A program made the position numbers and the translations under genes. The notes beneath the pieces were generated by a model that did not search any database, was not told the origin of the DNA, and saw nothing but the letters and a program-made list of their open reading frames with translations. Positions 52,941-63,907 of a stretch of DNA of 64,000 nucleotides are shown here, one piece after another. Source of the DNA: Lachnospiraceae bacterium UBA3401 (GTDB lineage: Bacteria > Bacillota > Clostridia > Lachnospirales > Lachnospiraceae); contig DEPD01000111.1 in assembly GCA_002358575.1 (NCBI GenBank), positions 3,890-67,889 of the forward strand, given 5' to 3'. Positions within the stretch are counted from its first letter, which is position 1. Every line of letters begins with the position of its first letter.

Positions 52941-53005
52941 CTAACTCTGCCTATGATACTTTGTAATCAGATATTTTGTAGAAAGGGCATAGAGCGTTGT
53001 CTTTT

Positions 53006-53776
53006 TCATAAAATACGTTCCATATAGGCTGCCATCTTCTCCCGAATTTTTGCAAACTGCACATTGGTTTCTGGAAGTTCCGACTGAAAATCCATTAGCT
53101 TGTTCAGATATCCCTGCTCATACACAAGCTTACGACTAATCGGATAAACCAACTCATACACAAGCGAAATATGTCCAACGATATTGTCAATAGGTGTTTT
53201 TTTCAGACTCCGAAGCACCGCATGTTCCTCAAAAAACGCCTGCATTACTTCCTCTGTCACTTTACAGTGCTTCAAGTCATAAGTCGTCACATTGTAGATC
53301 TCCTCAAACGGCACAATAATATTCACCTTTAAAATATCTATCTTGTCTGCATCGCGAAGCAAGTCCGCAATTTTTTTCTCACGCGCAGTATAATTTGCGG
53401 GCACACGGTATGCACTGTGACAACGCACCGTCTTTTCAAGCAGTTCATCTTCCGAAGTATCCTCAATATAATCTCTAATTTTTCCCTCCTGAAATAAGAT
53501 ATCCGCTCCAAATTCTGCGTGATCAATAGATTGCGCATCGATAAAAGTACCATATCTTTTTAACTGTTCAAAACGTCCAACATCATGTAATAATCCCGTC
53601 AACCACGCTAGTTCTATATCGTTTTCATCAAACCCTGACTGCGTTGCAATCTGCTGGCAAAGCCCACAAACTCTATACGTATGATCAATTTTTAATTTTA
53701 CTTTTTCGTCCGACGCATCATAGTGTGCCGTGTACTCCCGAAATGCATCTAACGCCTTTTGTCTGTCAACATTCAT
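53006..53776 (-). CDS. HD-domain phosphohydrolase
   Basis: The 256-residue protein has the HD metal motif: His in KIDHTYRVCGLC, HD in WLTGLLHDVGRFEQL and a later Asp in LLRDADKIDILK. HD proteins hydrolyse phosphate esters, often of nucleotides. The substrate is unknown. It ends a three-gene operon after the macro-domain gene, four bases apart, which suggests a shared nucleotide-related role. Confidence 0.88.
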   Translation of the reverse strand: MNVDRQKALDAFREYTAHYDASDEKVKLKIDHTYRVCGLCQQIATQSGFDENDIELAWLTGLLHDVGRFEQLKRYGTFIDAQSIDHAEFGADILFQEGKIRDYIEDTSEDELLEKTVRCHSAYRVPANYTAREKKIADLLRDADKIDILKVNIIVPFEEIYNVTTYDLKHCKVTEEVMQAFFEEHAVLRSLKKTPIDNIVGHISLVYELVYPISRKLVYEQGYLNKLMDFQSELPETNVQFAKIREKMAAYMERIL

Positions 53777-53780
53777 TTTA

Positions 53781-54302
53781 TTACGCTTCTCTCTTCAATG
53801 CCTCTATTGTTTCCCGATAAACAGCCTCGGTCCTATCGTCAAACAACACCCACAGAACAACATCAAACAAATCTTGATTTTCTTTTAAATATTGTTGCAC
53901 TGTTCTTACTGCAATCTTTGCTGCGCGCTCCACCGGAAATGCATAAATCCCTGTTGATATGGAGGGAAATGCAATCCTTCTAATCTTATGCTCTGCTGCC
54001 AACTGAAGCGAATTGCGATAACAATTGGCAAGCAGCGCATCCTCATTATAGTTTCCTCCATTCCACACAGGTCCCACCGTATGAATAATATATTGGCAAG
54101 GAAGCCGATATGCCTTTGTTATCTTCGCCTGCCCTGTCTTGCAGCCTCCAAGCAGACGGCACTCTGACAACAGTTCTGGTCCTGCCGCTCGATGGATTGC
54201 CCCGTCAACACCTCCACCGCCAAGCAGACTGCTATTTGCCGCATTGACAATCGCATCCACGTTGTCTATTTTTGTAATGTCTCCCTTTACATACTGTATC
54301 AT
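53781..54302 (-). CDS. Macro-domain protein, O-acetyl-ADP-ribose deacetylase-like
   Basis: The 173-residue protein is a full YmdB-type macro domain: [20 protein letters not shown] for ligand binding, [20 protein letters not shown], and [20 protein letters not shown]. Such proteins remove ADP-ribose from proteins or hydrolyse O-acetyl-ADP-ribose. It lies between the HD gene and a protein of unknown function in a tight operon. Confidence 0.92.
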   Translation of the reverse strand: MIQYVKGDITKIDNVDAIVNAANSSLLGGGGVDGAIHRAAGPELLSECRLLGGCKTGQAKITKAYRLPCQYIIHTVGPVWNGGNYNEDALLANCYRNSLQLAAEHKIRRIAFPSISTGIYAFPVERAAKIAVRTVQQYLKENQDLFDVVLWVLFDDRTEAVYRETIEALKREA

Positions 54303-54311
54303 AATATTCTC

Positions 54312-54737
54312 CTAATGCAAAATTACGATTCTATTATCCAAACCTCTTATCCAAATATCTTGATAAAAGTCTGTGTATCCCAAACTTTCCAAAACTGCTT
54401 CGCCATCTCTAATTTCCACTTCACCAGTATCCGTATCTTGACAGCAATGTTCAAAAACATATCGTATCACCTGCGCTGCAAAAAAAGGTCTGCATAAGTT
54501 CATCACCGTCTGTTCTCCTTGATATTGACAAACGGTCCCTTCACAAGCATAAACATCTAAATTCATTTGTGGCTCATACTTTGTAAAATACACTCTGACC
54601 TTTAATCGCTGGTTTTCTTGTGGCACAAATAAATAATAAGAATATGGATAGTTTACAAAATCCATATCGTCATAAAAATAATTCCACCGAAATACCTTCC
54701 CATCTACTACAATATGCCTTAATTTTCCCCGTTTCAT
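54312..54737 (-). CDS. Hypothetical protein upstream of macro-domain gene
   Basis: The 141-residue protein (MKRGKLRHIVVDGKVFRWNY, then LKVRVYFTKYEPQMNLDVYA and FAAQVIRYVFEHCCQD) is rich in Tyr, Phe and Val and looks like a beta-rich cytoplasmic domain. I do not recognise it. It is nine bases above the macro-domain gene and begins about 30 bases after an IS605 right end. Confidence 0.6.
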   Translation of the reverse strand: MKRGKLRHIVVDGKVFRWNYFYDDMDFVNYPYSYYLFVPQENQRLKVRVYFTKYEPQMNLDVYACEGTVCQYQGEQTVMNLCRPFFAAQVIRYVFEHCCQDTDTGEVEIRDGEAVLESLGYTDFYQDIWIRGLDNRIVILH

Positions 54738-54768
54738 TCAATTTCCTCTACTTTTTAATGAAACATTA

Positions 54769-54988
54769 ATGAACTACCCATTATCTAAAGCCACTGAGCT
54801 TCCTGCTTCATCGACCTCAAAGCCGGATATACCCGGCTTGACTACTATCTTTACAGATGTTAATCCGGGCAGTCCCTGCCCTATTTGTATTTTATGCTAT
54901 CTGTCTTAGTCCCTCTGCTAAAATATTCTTTGCAGCATTAATATCTCTGTCATGCTTTGTTTTGCAGACAGGACAGTTCCATTCTTTA
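54769..54988 (-). mobile_element. IS200/IS605-family remnant: TnpB C-terminus and right end
   Basis: The minus strand at about 54988-54893 encodes the last part of Tnp[21 protein letters not shown] then [11 protein letters not shown] and stop, with the zinc-finger CPVC and the RDxNAAxN motif. Downstream are two strong hairpins: GGGCAG-GGA-CTGCCC (54882-54868) and AAGCCGG paired with CCGGCTT (54839-54820). The typical right end GGGTAGTTCAT closes it at 54769. TnpA and most of TnpB are gone. The hairpin region is the usual place of the omega RNA. Confidence 0.88.
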
Positions 54989-57900
54989 CTAACATTTCTT
55001 TATACAAAATACTTTTCTTAGTGGGGCTGAACCGTCAATGGTATAATAGATATCTGCATCACCTTCAGGTATAGAAAGCTTTCCTTTCACTGTTTCTGAA
55101 CCTATTTGATATACAGCCAGAACTTGTCGTCTGGTACGGGACCAGACCTCTATCGTACTATTAGCTTTGTCATAAACCAGACCAATACCATCATTCAGAT
55201 ATGTAAAATAACCGTCTGGCGATGGCTGTGCCATAAATGGAATTTCCCCCAGCGCTGTTTCCTGCCCTGTCAAAAGTTCGTACCGCATTAATATTTTATC
55301 CAAATTCACATAATAAAGGCAATGATCCAACCATACAATACCAGATTGTGTATAATAAGCATTCGGTTCAATATGCGTATATAATGGAATGTCCGCAAGT
55401 TCTGTTCCGGTTTCTGCAAGCGTGCCATAATAAAGCTTACATGTACGTGCATTAATACGGCGTATATAATAATACTTTCCATCGCTGTCATGGTACATTG
55501 GATAGTCTGTCCTATTGTTGAACGCCCATCCACCTGTCTCATATTTTTTGCTGCTGCATACCGGCGCCGGTTCACCCCATGCTCTTGTCCAGTTGTAATA
55601 TCCATTTTCAATAACCGTATCATCAGACACCATAAAAATATCGTGTCTGCAGCGTCCCCTTAACGTGGGATGTATGCTATTAGCCCTATTGACGTCCACA
55701 TGGTACCACTCTCCATCTAGCTGCACCATATTCCAGATATGATTCATTTCCTCACTGCCAACCTCAATACAGTTTATCCCAAGACGTTTCATTAACAGAC
55801 GATAAGCATGTGCATATCCCTTACAGACCGTATCCTTTAATACCAAGGCACCATAGGCATTCCAAGTCTCAGATGGAGCCAGATCCATATTATCAGAAGC
55901 AACATCATAATTATATACACTATTTGTCACAAGATAATCGTGTAAAATCAGTATCTGCTCTAACGGGTCGCTGATCCCATCCACCTGCGACAAAGCCAGT
56001 TCTACTGCCTCATTAAAATTGTCGATCACCCCCTGCTCTTTCGCAAAGTCATAATACATCGGTCTGACACCAACCATTTCATTTGGATTAGAAGTCCGAT
56101 AATATCTCCAATATCCGCCTGTTACATAAAAATATTCTGGATGGTCATATATCACTTTATTAAAAACTGCGTTCAGCAATTCCCTGTCCTCGCTGCCATC
56201 TGCATTTGAAAGTTTCAGCTTTGAAACATCTATGTAAGCCTCTTCATACATACCTACAGTATTCTTTATCCCATCCTCCAACAGTTTATAGAGACATTTG
56301 GCTTTCTCTCCCTCCACATCGCCATCTTCTTGATCAGATGGTACATTTTTAAAGGTTCTGCTTCCCTTATACGCACTGTCCTTTACTGCTTTTACTTTTA
56401 CTGTATAGGTCTTTTTATTTTTTTCTTTCTTTACTGTCGCCGTATAATCCTTGTCCTTTTCAAGTAAAATGCCATTATAGTAAAATAAAATCTCATTTTG
56501 CAATGCATTTGTAATTTCAACAGAAACATTTGCAGTCCTGCTTGCAAGATTAAGCTGGCCAAATTTTATATTTACTTTCTTTTCAGAAGTTTCAATATAA
56601 TTTCCACCTGCATTTGCCCTCAATAGGATTGGATACTTTTTTCCGATTTTAATGTCATTAATTGTTTTTATACCGCCATAGTCTATTGTATACTCATTCT
56701 CAGAAAGGATATGTTTTGCATCTTTTACAATAATCGCTTCCTTAACCGCCTTCTTTACATCCTCTATATTTCCTGTTTTTGGAATCGTACCGCTCAATGA
56801 TGCAGATACTTTGCTAAAATCCTTTTGTTTAATGTCAAAAGACAGTGACTCGGATTTTCCATAGTATCCTTTACCATTTTTGCTTACGCCAATTACCCAT
56901 ACTTTTGCTGTTCCTTTTCCCGCAGCAATATTATTGCTATAAATCACTTTATACATACTTGAAGAAATCTTTTTCCCTGTCGTTGCATCGGTTACAACAA
57001 CACCTGGTTTCTGTGCTTTCCCATTATATGTATATCCCTTTGCAGGTAATTTTTTAAACGCTAAGCGGATATTTTCCGATGTAATTGGCTGAATGTCCGT
57101 TTCCGTTTTCAGAATATTAAATTTTACATTCTTCTTTGAGGTACCTGTATAATTTCCAATACCTTCCACTGTCAATACGGATTGTGTATCTGTGTCTGCT
57201 GAACCCGTTGTTGATAAATGAATATTATAATCTCTGTCTTCAACAAGTTCCCTTGTTCCATCAGTTACTCTGACCGAAGGTTTATCACCAAACACAATAT
57301 CTCCTACTGGAGAAATCGCAGCATTGCCAATGCTTTTTTGCTTGATTGTGTATTTTTTAGTAATTGTGCCAGTGTATTCACCAATCCCTCTTATTGTTAC
57401 TTGTGCCGTATCTTCGCCCACATTCACATTGTCATTGTAACGAACTGTATAGTCTACATTCAATTTTAATTTTTGTATCTTTGTCTTACCGTTCCCGTCA
57501 GTATATTGATGCGCTACTATCATAACCGGACGAATCTGTTCGCCTGTATAAACTGCACTGTATTCGTTTTTTTGCCTGGGAAACAATACGCTGTTCACCA
57601 ATGGCTTCTTTTCCACTTTTTCACTTTGCTTCCAACCCGCATATAAAATTGTATCTTTCTCTATAATATCCTTTTCAAAATCCCATAAAGTTTGACAGTC
57701 TGCATCTTTATACCAGCCTGTAAATTCATAGCCGTCCGCCTGTGGCGCCGTTGGAGGTTTGATTCCACTTCCCTTCTTAATTTCTGTATAAGTCAAATAT
57801 TCCTCTAATTCTGTTCCATGTCCCTGCAAATCAAAAGTTACCATGTAAGTTTCTTTGTCAAGATCTGTTACAGCAGATACTGTTAAATCCACGGAGGCTG

Positions 57901-60853
57901 TCAATTCCTTGTAGCTTACTATCAATGTCTTTATTCCCTCAATGGACATATCAATCTCATCGGCATTTGTAGTATAATCAGTAACTGTTTTTGCTATCCC
58001 ATCATTGCCATAATATGTGACTGTCAAGTCATCTATATTTAAAGTATCTCCGCATTGATAGGCTGTTTTTGTCTTTTGGATTTTAATATATGCGTCAGAT
58101 ACTACGGGAGCACTGTTTTTCATTATTTTAATACTGTAATTTAAATTCTGTGGCAGTTCTGTAATTGAGGTTCCATCTGGTTGATACCAAATATCTTCAC
58201 CATCTGTAGGCAATTCTGCAGAGATTGTAAGATTGATTGGGGTATAAATCATTGACAATCCAGTACAGCCAGAAAATATGTCCTTTATATTTGTTACTTT
58301 ACCTGCATCAAAATTACTTAAGTCTAAAGTCTTCAAACTATTACAATCGCCAAACATACCATGTATATCTGTTACATTGCCTGTATCAAAATTATCTAAG
58401 TCTAAACTTGTCAAGCTGCTGCAGCCCTTAAACATCTCCCACATGCTTGTCACTTTTTCCGTATGAAAGCCACTCACATCTAAACTTGCCAAACTATTAC
58501 AGTTTGCAAACATACCCTCCATGTTTGTTACATTTGCAGTATCAAACTTGCTCACATCTACATTGGATAATTTGCCACAACTTTTAAACATCTGGCTCAT
58601 ATTTGTTACGTTTTTGGTGTCAAAACAACTCACATCTACACTTGTTAAGTTCTCGCAGTCATATAACATAGCAGATGCATCTGTCATACCAGTAACATTA
58701 ATTTCTGCTGATGTAATATATTCTCGACTGTCATACCACGGTGCCCTGCTAAAACCATTAGAATCTGAAAAGTCCCCTGTTCCTGTCACAGTCAGTTTTC
58801 CATTTTTCTCTATTTTCCAAGTAATATTCTCATAGCTGCCACTTGCAATAACATCTTCATTATCAATAATTGTTACCTCACAGAAAGCCTTTTTGCCACC
58901 TGCACTCGCTGTAATTGTACAGCTTCCAGCCATTATAGCTGTAATAACACCGTCCGATACTTCAGCAATCAAATTATCGCTGCTCTCCCAAGTGATCGTT
59001 GTATCTGTAGCATAACTTGGCGTTATCGCAGCTTTTAAGACTGTTTTATCACCGACAGCCAGCGTTACTGTTTCTTTATCCAGTTCAATTTTTTCTACAG
59101 GTATTTCTGTTGGCTCCTCCGTTTCAAACGTAATATCCGCTGTCAAAACAGTTTCCTTTGCCGATTCATTTGGACTTTGATGCAAAGAATAATACACTTT
59201 TCCCTGACAAAATGCGCTGCCATAAATATAGCCATTTGTAGTGTCCGCTTTAAACTCTTCTCGTTCGTCAATAACATTCCCCACATCATCAAACGCAAAA
59301 CTGCGAATAGACATCTTATCATTATAGTACAAACGATCATTCACATAAAACAAACCCGAAAATGCATTCTGCCAAAAACCACTTCCATTCCAAACTGTCC
59401 AAGTGCCAATATTACAAACTGTTGTTCCATCTCCTGTAATATCAGACAAACTATTTTTATTGATTACGCCAGTGCCATTATATGTAATATAATAACAATC
59501 TTCTTCCACAAAAATCAGCGGCGCATTACACTTTAACCAAAAAGCATTATCATAACTTGTATCTGTAGCTTTGTAATCTACTACCTCACTGCCCTCTGTT
59601 ACATTCCAATCATGATGTTTACAATTATTTTCAAAAGCAGTATCGCTACGGAACATATATTCGTGTCGTGCTCTGCCAATCAAATCCCAAGTAGGATCGT
59701 CCCAAGTAACATCAACCTGATAGTATTCACCGTTTAATTGAATCAAATTCCATGCATGATTCATCGCTTGGCTCGTTACCATCAAACATTCAATTCCTAC
59801 TTGGTTCAGCAGATACTTATAAGCAAGTGCATAGCCTTGACAGACGGATATCCGATTGACCAATGTACCATAAGCTGTATAAGATGCATCTGGAATTTCA
59901 CCTTTATCCAAATTTTCTTTATCATATTCACAGTTAACTGCAAGATAATCATGCAGCACAATTGCCTTTTCCAAGTCGCTCATCTCTGGTTTCACAACTG
60001 CCAGCGCTTCCCTTACCGCTTCCACAAACGCACTGTCATCATAGGAATTATCATATGTTAACATGACCGATATGACATTCGTCCCACTAAGGGAATAACT
60101 GAATTTTTTCTTAACAAAATACAAATCAGGATTCTCGTTGATTACACCAAAAACAATATCACCAATCTTATCTTTACTAATATTATACTTTTGAACATTG
60201 ATTGTTTCTTCGCATTTTTTCATCTGCTGATAGAGATATTCTTCCATTTCCAATGTATCAATATCAGCCGCCAAACTGCTAGAAAAAGCAGAAACATGAG
60301 TGCGTTTCGATGGCGCATCTCCAAATTGATATGCTCCTATCAGTTCTGCTGTCACAATTTTTTCCTGCAAATCTGTCTCTTTTACACCTTCTGTCTCCTG
60401 TTGCTCATCCCCGTTCTCAAATTCTATTAATTCTTCTGTTTCCACACCTTCCGCCTGTGTATCTGTTTCCTCGCTGTCAGTATTCTGGAAATCTGTTTTT
60501 TCTTCTGTTTCTTGCGTTTCAACAGTATTGCTATCATTATCTGTTTCCGTTTCTTCCGTCTCAGACCCTGTCGGCTCATCTGTTTTTTCTTCTGTTTCCA
60601 TGGAGGAATCCATTGTCTCTTCCGTCTCAAACTCTGTTGGCGCATCTGTTTTTTCTTCTGTTTCCATAGAGGAATCCATTGTCTCTTCCGTCTCAGACCC
60701 TGTCGGCTCATCTGTCATTTCTTCCGTCTGTAAATTCTCCACTTGTTCAACAGCATATACAGACATGCTATTCTGTGGCAAAGAAGTTATCAATAAAACT
60801 GCTGATAAAAGTCCTGCCATTGCCTGTCTTGTCTTTCTTAACTGTCTTCTCAT
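54989..60853 (-). CDS. Large secreted multidomain protein with two transglutaminase-like domains, C-terminally truncated
   Basis: The 1954-residue protein has a signal peptide ([17 protein letters not shown]). An acidic Glu/Thr linker with 22-residue repeats follows (about 45-165). The first transglutaminase-like domain has Cys338, His366 and Asp381. Next are a BIG2 Ig-like domain (about 586-665), BspA/DUF285 repeats (about 700-870; units such as [16 protein letters not shown]), another Ig-like domain, a Listeria-type repeat (about 1000-1078), and MBG-like beta repeats. The second transglutaminase-like domain has VCKGYAHA (about Cys1677) and NHIWN. It ends inside a chitobiase-like [10 protein letters not shown] motif, where IS605 sequence begins, so a cell-surface anchor is probably lost. 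Confidence 0.88.
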   Translation of the reverse strand: MRRQLRKTRQAMAGLLSAVLLITSLPQNSMSVYAVEQVENLQTEEMTDEPTGSETEETMDSSMETEEKTDAPTEFETEETMDSSMETEEKTDEPTGSETEETETDNDSNTVETQETEEKTDFQNTDSEETDTQAEGVETEELIEFENGDEQQETEGVKETDLQEKIVTAELIGAYQFGDAPSKRTHVSAFSSSLAADIDTLEMEEYLYQQMKKCEETINVQKYNISKDKIGDIVFGVINENPDLYFVKKKFSYSLSGTNVISVMLTYDNSYDDSAFVEAVREALAVVKPEMSDLEKAIVLHDYLAVNCEYDKENLDKGEIPDASYTAYGTLVNRISVCQGYALAYKYLLNQVGIECLMVTSQAMNHAWNLIQLNGEYYQVDVTWDDPTWDLIGRARHEYMFRSDTAFENNCKHHDWNVTEGSEVVDYKATDTSYDNAFWLKCNAPLIFVEEDCYYITYNGTGVINKNSLSDITGDGTTVCNIGTWTVWNGSGFWQNAFSGLFYVNDRLYYNDKMSIRSFAFDDVGNVIDEREEFKADTTNGYIYGSAFCQGKVYYSLHQSPNESAKETVLTADITFETEEPTEIPVEKIELDKETVTLAVGDKTVLKAAITPSYATDTTITWESSDNLIAEVSDGVITAIMAGSCTITASAGGKKAFCEVTIIDNEDVIASGSYENITWKIEKNGKLTVTGTGDFSDSNGFSRAPWYDSREYITSAEINVTGMTDASAMLYDCENLTSVDVSCFDTKNVTNMSQMFKSCGKLSNVDVSKFDTANVTNMEGMFANCNSLASLDVSGFHTEKVTSMWEMFKGCSSLTSLDLDNFDTGNVTDIHGMFGDCNSLKTLDLSNFDAGKVTNIKDIFSGCTGLSMIYTPINLTISAELPTDGEDIWYQPDGTSITELPQNLNYSIKIMKNSAPVVSDAYIKIQKTKTAYQCGDTLNIDDLTVTYYGNDGIAKTVTDYTTNADEIDMSIEGIKTLIVSYKELTASVDLTVSAVTDLDKETYMVTFDLQGHGTELEEYLTYTEIKKGSGIKPPTAPQADGYEFTGWYKDADCQTLWDFEKDIIEKDTILYAGWKQSEKVEKKPLVNSVLFPRQKNEYSAVYTGEQIRPVMIVAHQYTDGNGKTKIQKLKLNVDYTVRYNDNVNVGEDTAQVTIRGIGEYTGTITKKYTIKQKSIGNAAISPVGDIVFGDKPSVRVTDGTRELVEDRDYNIHLSTTGSADTDTQSVLTVEGIGNYTGTSKKNVKFNILKTETDIQPITSENIRLAFKKLPAKGYTYNGKAQKPGVVVTDATTGKKISSSMYKVIYSNNIAAGKGTAKVWVIGVSKNGKGYYGKSESLSFDIKQKDFSKVSASLSGTIPKTGNIEDVKKAVKEAIIVKDAKHILSENEYTIDYGGIKTINDIKIGKKYPILLRANAGGNYIETSEKKVNIKFGQLNLASRTANVSVEITNALQNEILFYYNGILLEKDKDYTATVKKEKNKKTYTVKVKAVKDSAYKGSRTFKNVPSDQEDGDVEGEKAKCLYKLLEDGIKNTVGMYEEAYIDVSKLKLSNADGSEDRELLNAVFNKVIYDHPEYFYVTGGYWRYYRTSNPNEMVGVRPMYYDFAKEQGVIDNFNEAVELALSQVDGISDPLEQILILHDYLVTNSVYNYDVASDNMDLAPSETWNAYGALVLKDTVCKGYAHAYRLLMKRLGINCIEVGSEEMNHIWNMVQLDGEWYHVDVNRANSIHPTLRGRCRHDIFMVSDDTVIENGYYNWTRAWGEPAPVCSSKKYETGGWAFNNRTDYPMYHDSDGKYYYIRRINARTCKLYYGTLAETGTELADIPLYTHIEPNAYYTQSGIVWLDHCLYYVNLDKILMRYELLTGQETALGEIPFMAQPSPDGYFTYLNDGIGLVYDKANSTIEVWSRTRRQVLAVYQIGSETVKGKLSIPEGDADIYYTIDGSAPLRKVFCIKKC
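60545..60720. repeat. 66-bp tandem repeat in the N-terminal linker of the secreted protein
   Basis: The segment containing GGAATCCATTGTCTCTTCCG recurs 66 bases apart (about 60605 and 60671), flanked by a further partial unit. It encodes 22-residue Glu/Thr/Met/Ser units. Copy number is likely to vary between strains. Confidence 0.8.
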
Positions 60854-60941
60854 ACATTTTCCTCATTTCTACATTCATCAATATTAATATTATCTATTTC
60901 GCTTTAATTCATAATTTGTATTTATCTAATTCTTTACAAAC

Positions 60942-60970
60942 ATAATAACTCTATTATCTCTAAATTGCAA
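60942..60970 (-). promoter_or_regulatory. Promoter of the large secreted protein
   Basis: TTGCAA (60965-60970), 17 bases, TATTAT (60942-60947) on the minus strand, about 90 bases above the ATG. The hexamers and spacing equal those at motA. Confidence 0.65.
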
Positions 60971-61084
60971 GATATTCCAATTACTGACTTTAATTGCATA
61001 TCGCCCCTTATACCTGAATCATGTTCTCACAAAATGCGCAGTACATGCACATTCCTGCCCCGTGAAAAGTAACGCTTTTTCACT

Positions 61085-61345
61085 CATTTAGTAATTAAAA
61101 AAAGACCTCCTTTCTGTGGTAAAATTAGAATATACATTCCAAACCAATATCCCAGAAAGAAGATCTCTATAAATAATTTCAACAATGTAAACTTAAAAAT
61201 CAATAGTCAAATCTATAAAGAAACCAGAATTCATGCTTTTCAATATTGACTCCGCACTTCTTAATACCTATAAAAAACAGGAGAGCTATGATGGGCTGAC
61301 TGAAGACCTTTTAAAACACTTTGTAGGTTTTTGCAAAATAACAGA
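61085..61345 (+). pseudogene. Decayed 5' fragment of an unidentified gene, possibly transposase
   Basis: The plus strand has a promoter-like TAAAAT, then AGAAAGAAGA and a frame without a proper start (ATA in place of ATG) reading NNFNNVNLKINSQIYKETRI. After a frame change it continues as MLFNIDSALLNTYKKQESYD and ends against the ABC gene. The two pieces look like one disrupted coding sequence. I cannot name the family. The stretch 60971-61084 holds only a weak hairpin (GTGAAAAG with CTTTTTCAC). Confidence 0.4.
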
Positions 61346-61348
61346 CCT

Positions 61349-61990
61349 TCAAAGCTTAAATTTTTCTTGAATTTTCTCAGTATTTTGGAGTTTATGCAAA
61401 TCAAAAACTTGACTGCACAATCGCTTCGCTAACTGATGATTGTGTGTAATAACCATAATCCCTATATTGCGTTTTTTTATCTCATCGCATACCACCTGCC
61501 AAATCTGTGCCTGCGTAATGACATCTAACATAGTGCTAATCTCATCACATATCAAAAAGGACGCGCCACTCATCAGTGCACGCGCAACACAAAAACGTTG
61601 CAACTCTCCTCCAGAAAGTTCCCGCGGAAAGCGTTCTAACCATGCTTTTTCAATCCCAAGTGAGACAAGGAGCTCCTCTGTAATCTGCCCACTCTCCTCA
61701 AGTACTTTGCGCAACCGCCAACGCGGATTAACCGCCTGTTCTGGGTGCTGATAAATCAGTTGCACCGGACAAATGCCCTTTTGGGGAAGTGGCTTTCCGT
61801 CCAGCAAAATCTCACCTTCCACAGGTGTTAAATATCCTGCAAGCAGCATTGCCAGAGTAGACTTTCCTGCCCCGCTTGGCGCAGACAAACCGACACATGC
61901 TCCTTGTTCTACACAAAAGTTTAGATTTTTAAAAATCCATGGTTGATGTCTTCCATATCGAAAACTCATGTTTTTTGTTTCAAGACGCAC
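61349..61990 (-). CDS. ABC transporter ATP-binding protein, NikE/DppF-like
   Basis: The 213-residue ATPase has Walker A GLSAPSGAGKSTLAMLLA, signature LSGGELQRFCVARAL and Walker B FLICDEISTMLD, where Glu of the usual DEP is followed by Ile-Ser. It is shorter than full DppF because the C-terminal oligopeptide extension is absent. It is the last gene of a transporter operon with the two genes upstream. Peptide or nickel uptake is likely. Confidence 0.9.
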   Translation of the reverse strand: MRLETKNMSFRYGRHQPWIFKNLNFCVEQGACVGLSAPSGAGKSTLAMLLAGYLTPVEGEILLDGKPLPQKGICPVQLIYQHPEQAVNPRWRLRKVLEESGQITEELLVSLGIEKAWLERFPRELSGGELQRFCVARALMSGASFLICDEISTMLDVITQAQIWQVVCDEIKKRNIGIMVITHNHQLAKRLCSQVFDLHKLQNTEKIQEKFKL

Positions 61991-62038
61991 TTGTATAGCC
62001 TCACTTTCCCAATGATTGAAGCATTTAGGAACTGTTCC

Positions 62039-62989
62039 TTATTTTTGAAATATCTCCGCACAAAAACATCGCACTTCTCCGCCGCGCAGCATTCGCAAAG
62101 GCGGAGATTCCAGTGTACATTTTGGCGTACTGTAACTACATCTTGGTGCAAACAGACACCCCTTTGGCAGATTTCCGGCATAGGGCTGAAAACCAGCAAT
62201 TGGTTCAAAATCATTCTGCGGCAGCGCGTGCCAAAGCGCCTTAGTGTAAGGGTGACGCAACGCTTCCGGTCCCTCCTGAAAATCCTGTGCACTAGCAGTC
62301 TCAACCGTCGTTCCAGCATAAAAGACTGCTATTCTATCTGCAAACGTAAACGCAAGGTCAATATCATGCGTAATCAGAAGCACTGCTTTTTTGTTGTCTG
62401 CCATTTCTCGAAACATCTTGAGTGTCTCCAACACCTGTTCCAAACTCATACCTGGTGTCGGCTCATCTGCAATAATCAATTGTGCATCTGTAATCAATGC
62501 CGTGGAGACCAGCACGCGCCGCGCCATACCGCCGGAAAGCTGAAATGGATAGCATTTTTCTATATCTTCCGACAACCCAAACCGTCTAAAAATTTTGTGT
62601 CTTTTTTGTGTGGGATATGGTTTTTTATGTCCGTCTACCTGTGCTCCTGTCGGCATTAACGGGTCGAGAAAATCTACTGATTGCGGCACCAATGCAATCT
62701 CAGTTCCCCTCAATTGCTTCTGCAACTTAGGCGTCAACGTCTGCCCATTATAACGCAGTTCTCCGGAAACAGTGGCATTTTCTGGCAAAATCCCTAAAAT
62801 TGCTGATGCCAACAGACTTTTTCCAGAACCGGACGAACCAGCAATCGCTAGGATCTCTCCAGCATGTACTTTTATGTTTAATTCCGAAATAACCTGCAAT
62901 GTTTTTTGTCCAAATATACCATCATACATCTGAAATGAAACAGATAGATTATTGACCTCCAAAACTGGAATATTTTGCTTATTATCCAT
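62039..62989 (-). CDS. ABC transporter ATP-binding protein, NikD/DppD-like
   Basis: The 316-residue ATPase has Walker A AIAGSSGSGKSLLASAIL, signature LSGGMARRVLVSTALI and Walker B LIIADEPTPGM. The C-terminal oligopeptide/dipeptide motif with Cys residues (GCLFAPRCSYSTPKC) is present. Together with the next gene it drives import of peptides or nickel complexes. Confidence 0.92.
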   Translation of the reverse strand: MDNKQNIPVLEVNNLSVSFQMYDGIFGQKTLQVISELNIKVHAGEILAIAGSSGSGKSLLASAILGILPENATVSGELRYNGQTLTPKLQKQLRGTEIALVPQSVDFLDPLMPTGAQVDGHKKPYPTQKRHKIFRRFGLSEDIEKCYPFQLSGGMARRVLVSTALITDAQLIIADEPTPGMSLEQVLETLKMFREMADNKKAVLLITHDIDLAFTFADRIAVFYAGTTVETASAQDFQEGPEALRHPYTKALWHALPQNDFEPIAGFQPYAGNLPKGCLFAPRCSYSTPKCTLESPPLRMLRGGEVRCFCAEIFQK

Positions 62990-63025
62990 AAATACCTCAA
63001 AACGAAATTCTAAATAGCCCCCACA

Positions 63026-63907
63026 TTATTCCTGCGCATAAAACGGGTCAATCACTCTGCGCAATTGCTCTCCCAATCGGTCTATCAACCAAACCATCAG
63101 CACCAAAACCACTCCTGGAAACACTGCCATCCACCACATTCCCGATGACAGATAGGTCATACTCTCTGCCAAAATAATGCCAACCGCAGGCTGTTCCGGC
63201 GGCAACCCATATCCCAGAAACGAGATAGATGCCTCGTGCAAAATAGCGTGAGGAAACATCAAAATCAACCCTACTAAAAACTGTGGTGCCAAATGTGGCA
63301 ATAAATGATGAATCAAAATCCATCTGCTTGATTTTCCCAAGCGGCGCGACACCGCAATATAATGCTGGCTGCGTAATTGCAATACTTCTGCCCGTATCAG
63401 CCTAGCAAGACTCGTCCAGTGCGTCGCCGCAATACCGGCTAACAACCCTTTAAGCCCTCTTCCCAAGGCAAAGGAAATCAATATGATAAAAACCGTGTGC
63501 GGAATCCCCATCATCAAATCAATCAGCCAATTTATCACACTGTCCAAAAAACGGGAACCTACTGCTGCCGCAATGCCAATCAAAATTCCAATCACTGCGC
63601 TAATGCACGAAGCCACAATGCCCACCGTCACACTGACCGACATCCCTTTTAAAGTACGCACTAAAATATCACGTCCCAGATTGTCTGTGCCAAACAAATG
63701 CTGCCATGATGGAGGTTGCTTGGCATGAGCAAAGTCTGTCGCAACCGCCTCCTGCGGAATCAATACGCCAACTCCATAAATCGTCACGATCAGAGAAAAC
63801 AAAATAACTGTCAGCACAAAGGCTTTTATTCGTTCATTCAAACATTTCATCTGCAATTGCTGTTTCCATTGCTGCCAATGAAACACCTCTTGTCTTAACC
63901 TTCTCAT
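63026..63907 (-). CDS. ABC transporter permease, NikC/DppC-like
   Basis: The 293-residue permease has about six membrane helices, the N-terminal conserved FGTDNLGRDILVRTLKG and the ATPase-contact loop (EAAxxxG-type) in HYIAVSRRLGKSSRWILI. The ILHEASISFLGYGLPPEQPA segment is typical of NikC/DppC. A second in-frame Met (MKCLNERIKAF) is an alternative start. The partner permease and binding protein should be upstream, beyond the window. Confidence 0.92.
   Translation of the reverse strand: MRRLRQEVFHWQQWKQQLQMKCLNERIKAFVLTVILFSLIVTIYGVGVLIPQEAVATDFAHAKQPPSWQHLFGTDNLGRDILVRTLKGMSVSVTVGIVASCISAVIGILIGIAAAVGSRFLDSVINWLIDLMMGIPHTVFIILISFALGRGLKGLLAGIAATHWTSLARLIRAEVLQLRSQHYIAVSRRLGKSSRWILIHHLLPHLAPQFLVGLILMFPHAILHEASISFLGYGLPPEQPAVGIILAESMTYLSSGMWWMAVFPGVVLVLMVWLIDRLGEQLRRVIDPFYAQE

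Noticed and set aside
52941..53005. Terminator between helicase and HD gene
   Set aside because: Only a weak AAAG/CTTT pairing is visible in the convergent gap; not enough to call.
58260..58690. Regularly spaced repeats that might suggest a CRISPR array
   Set aside because: They are coding DUF285 leucine-rich-like repeats of the secreted protein, with divergent copies and no constant spacer/repeat pattern.
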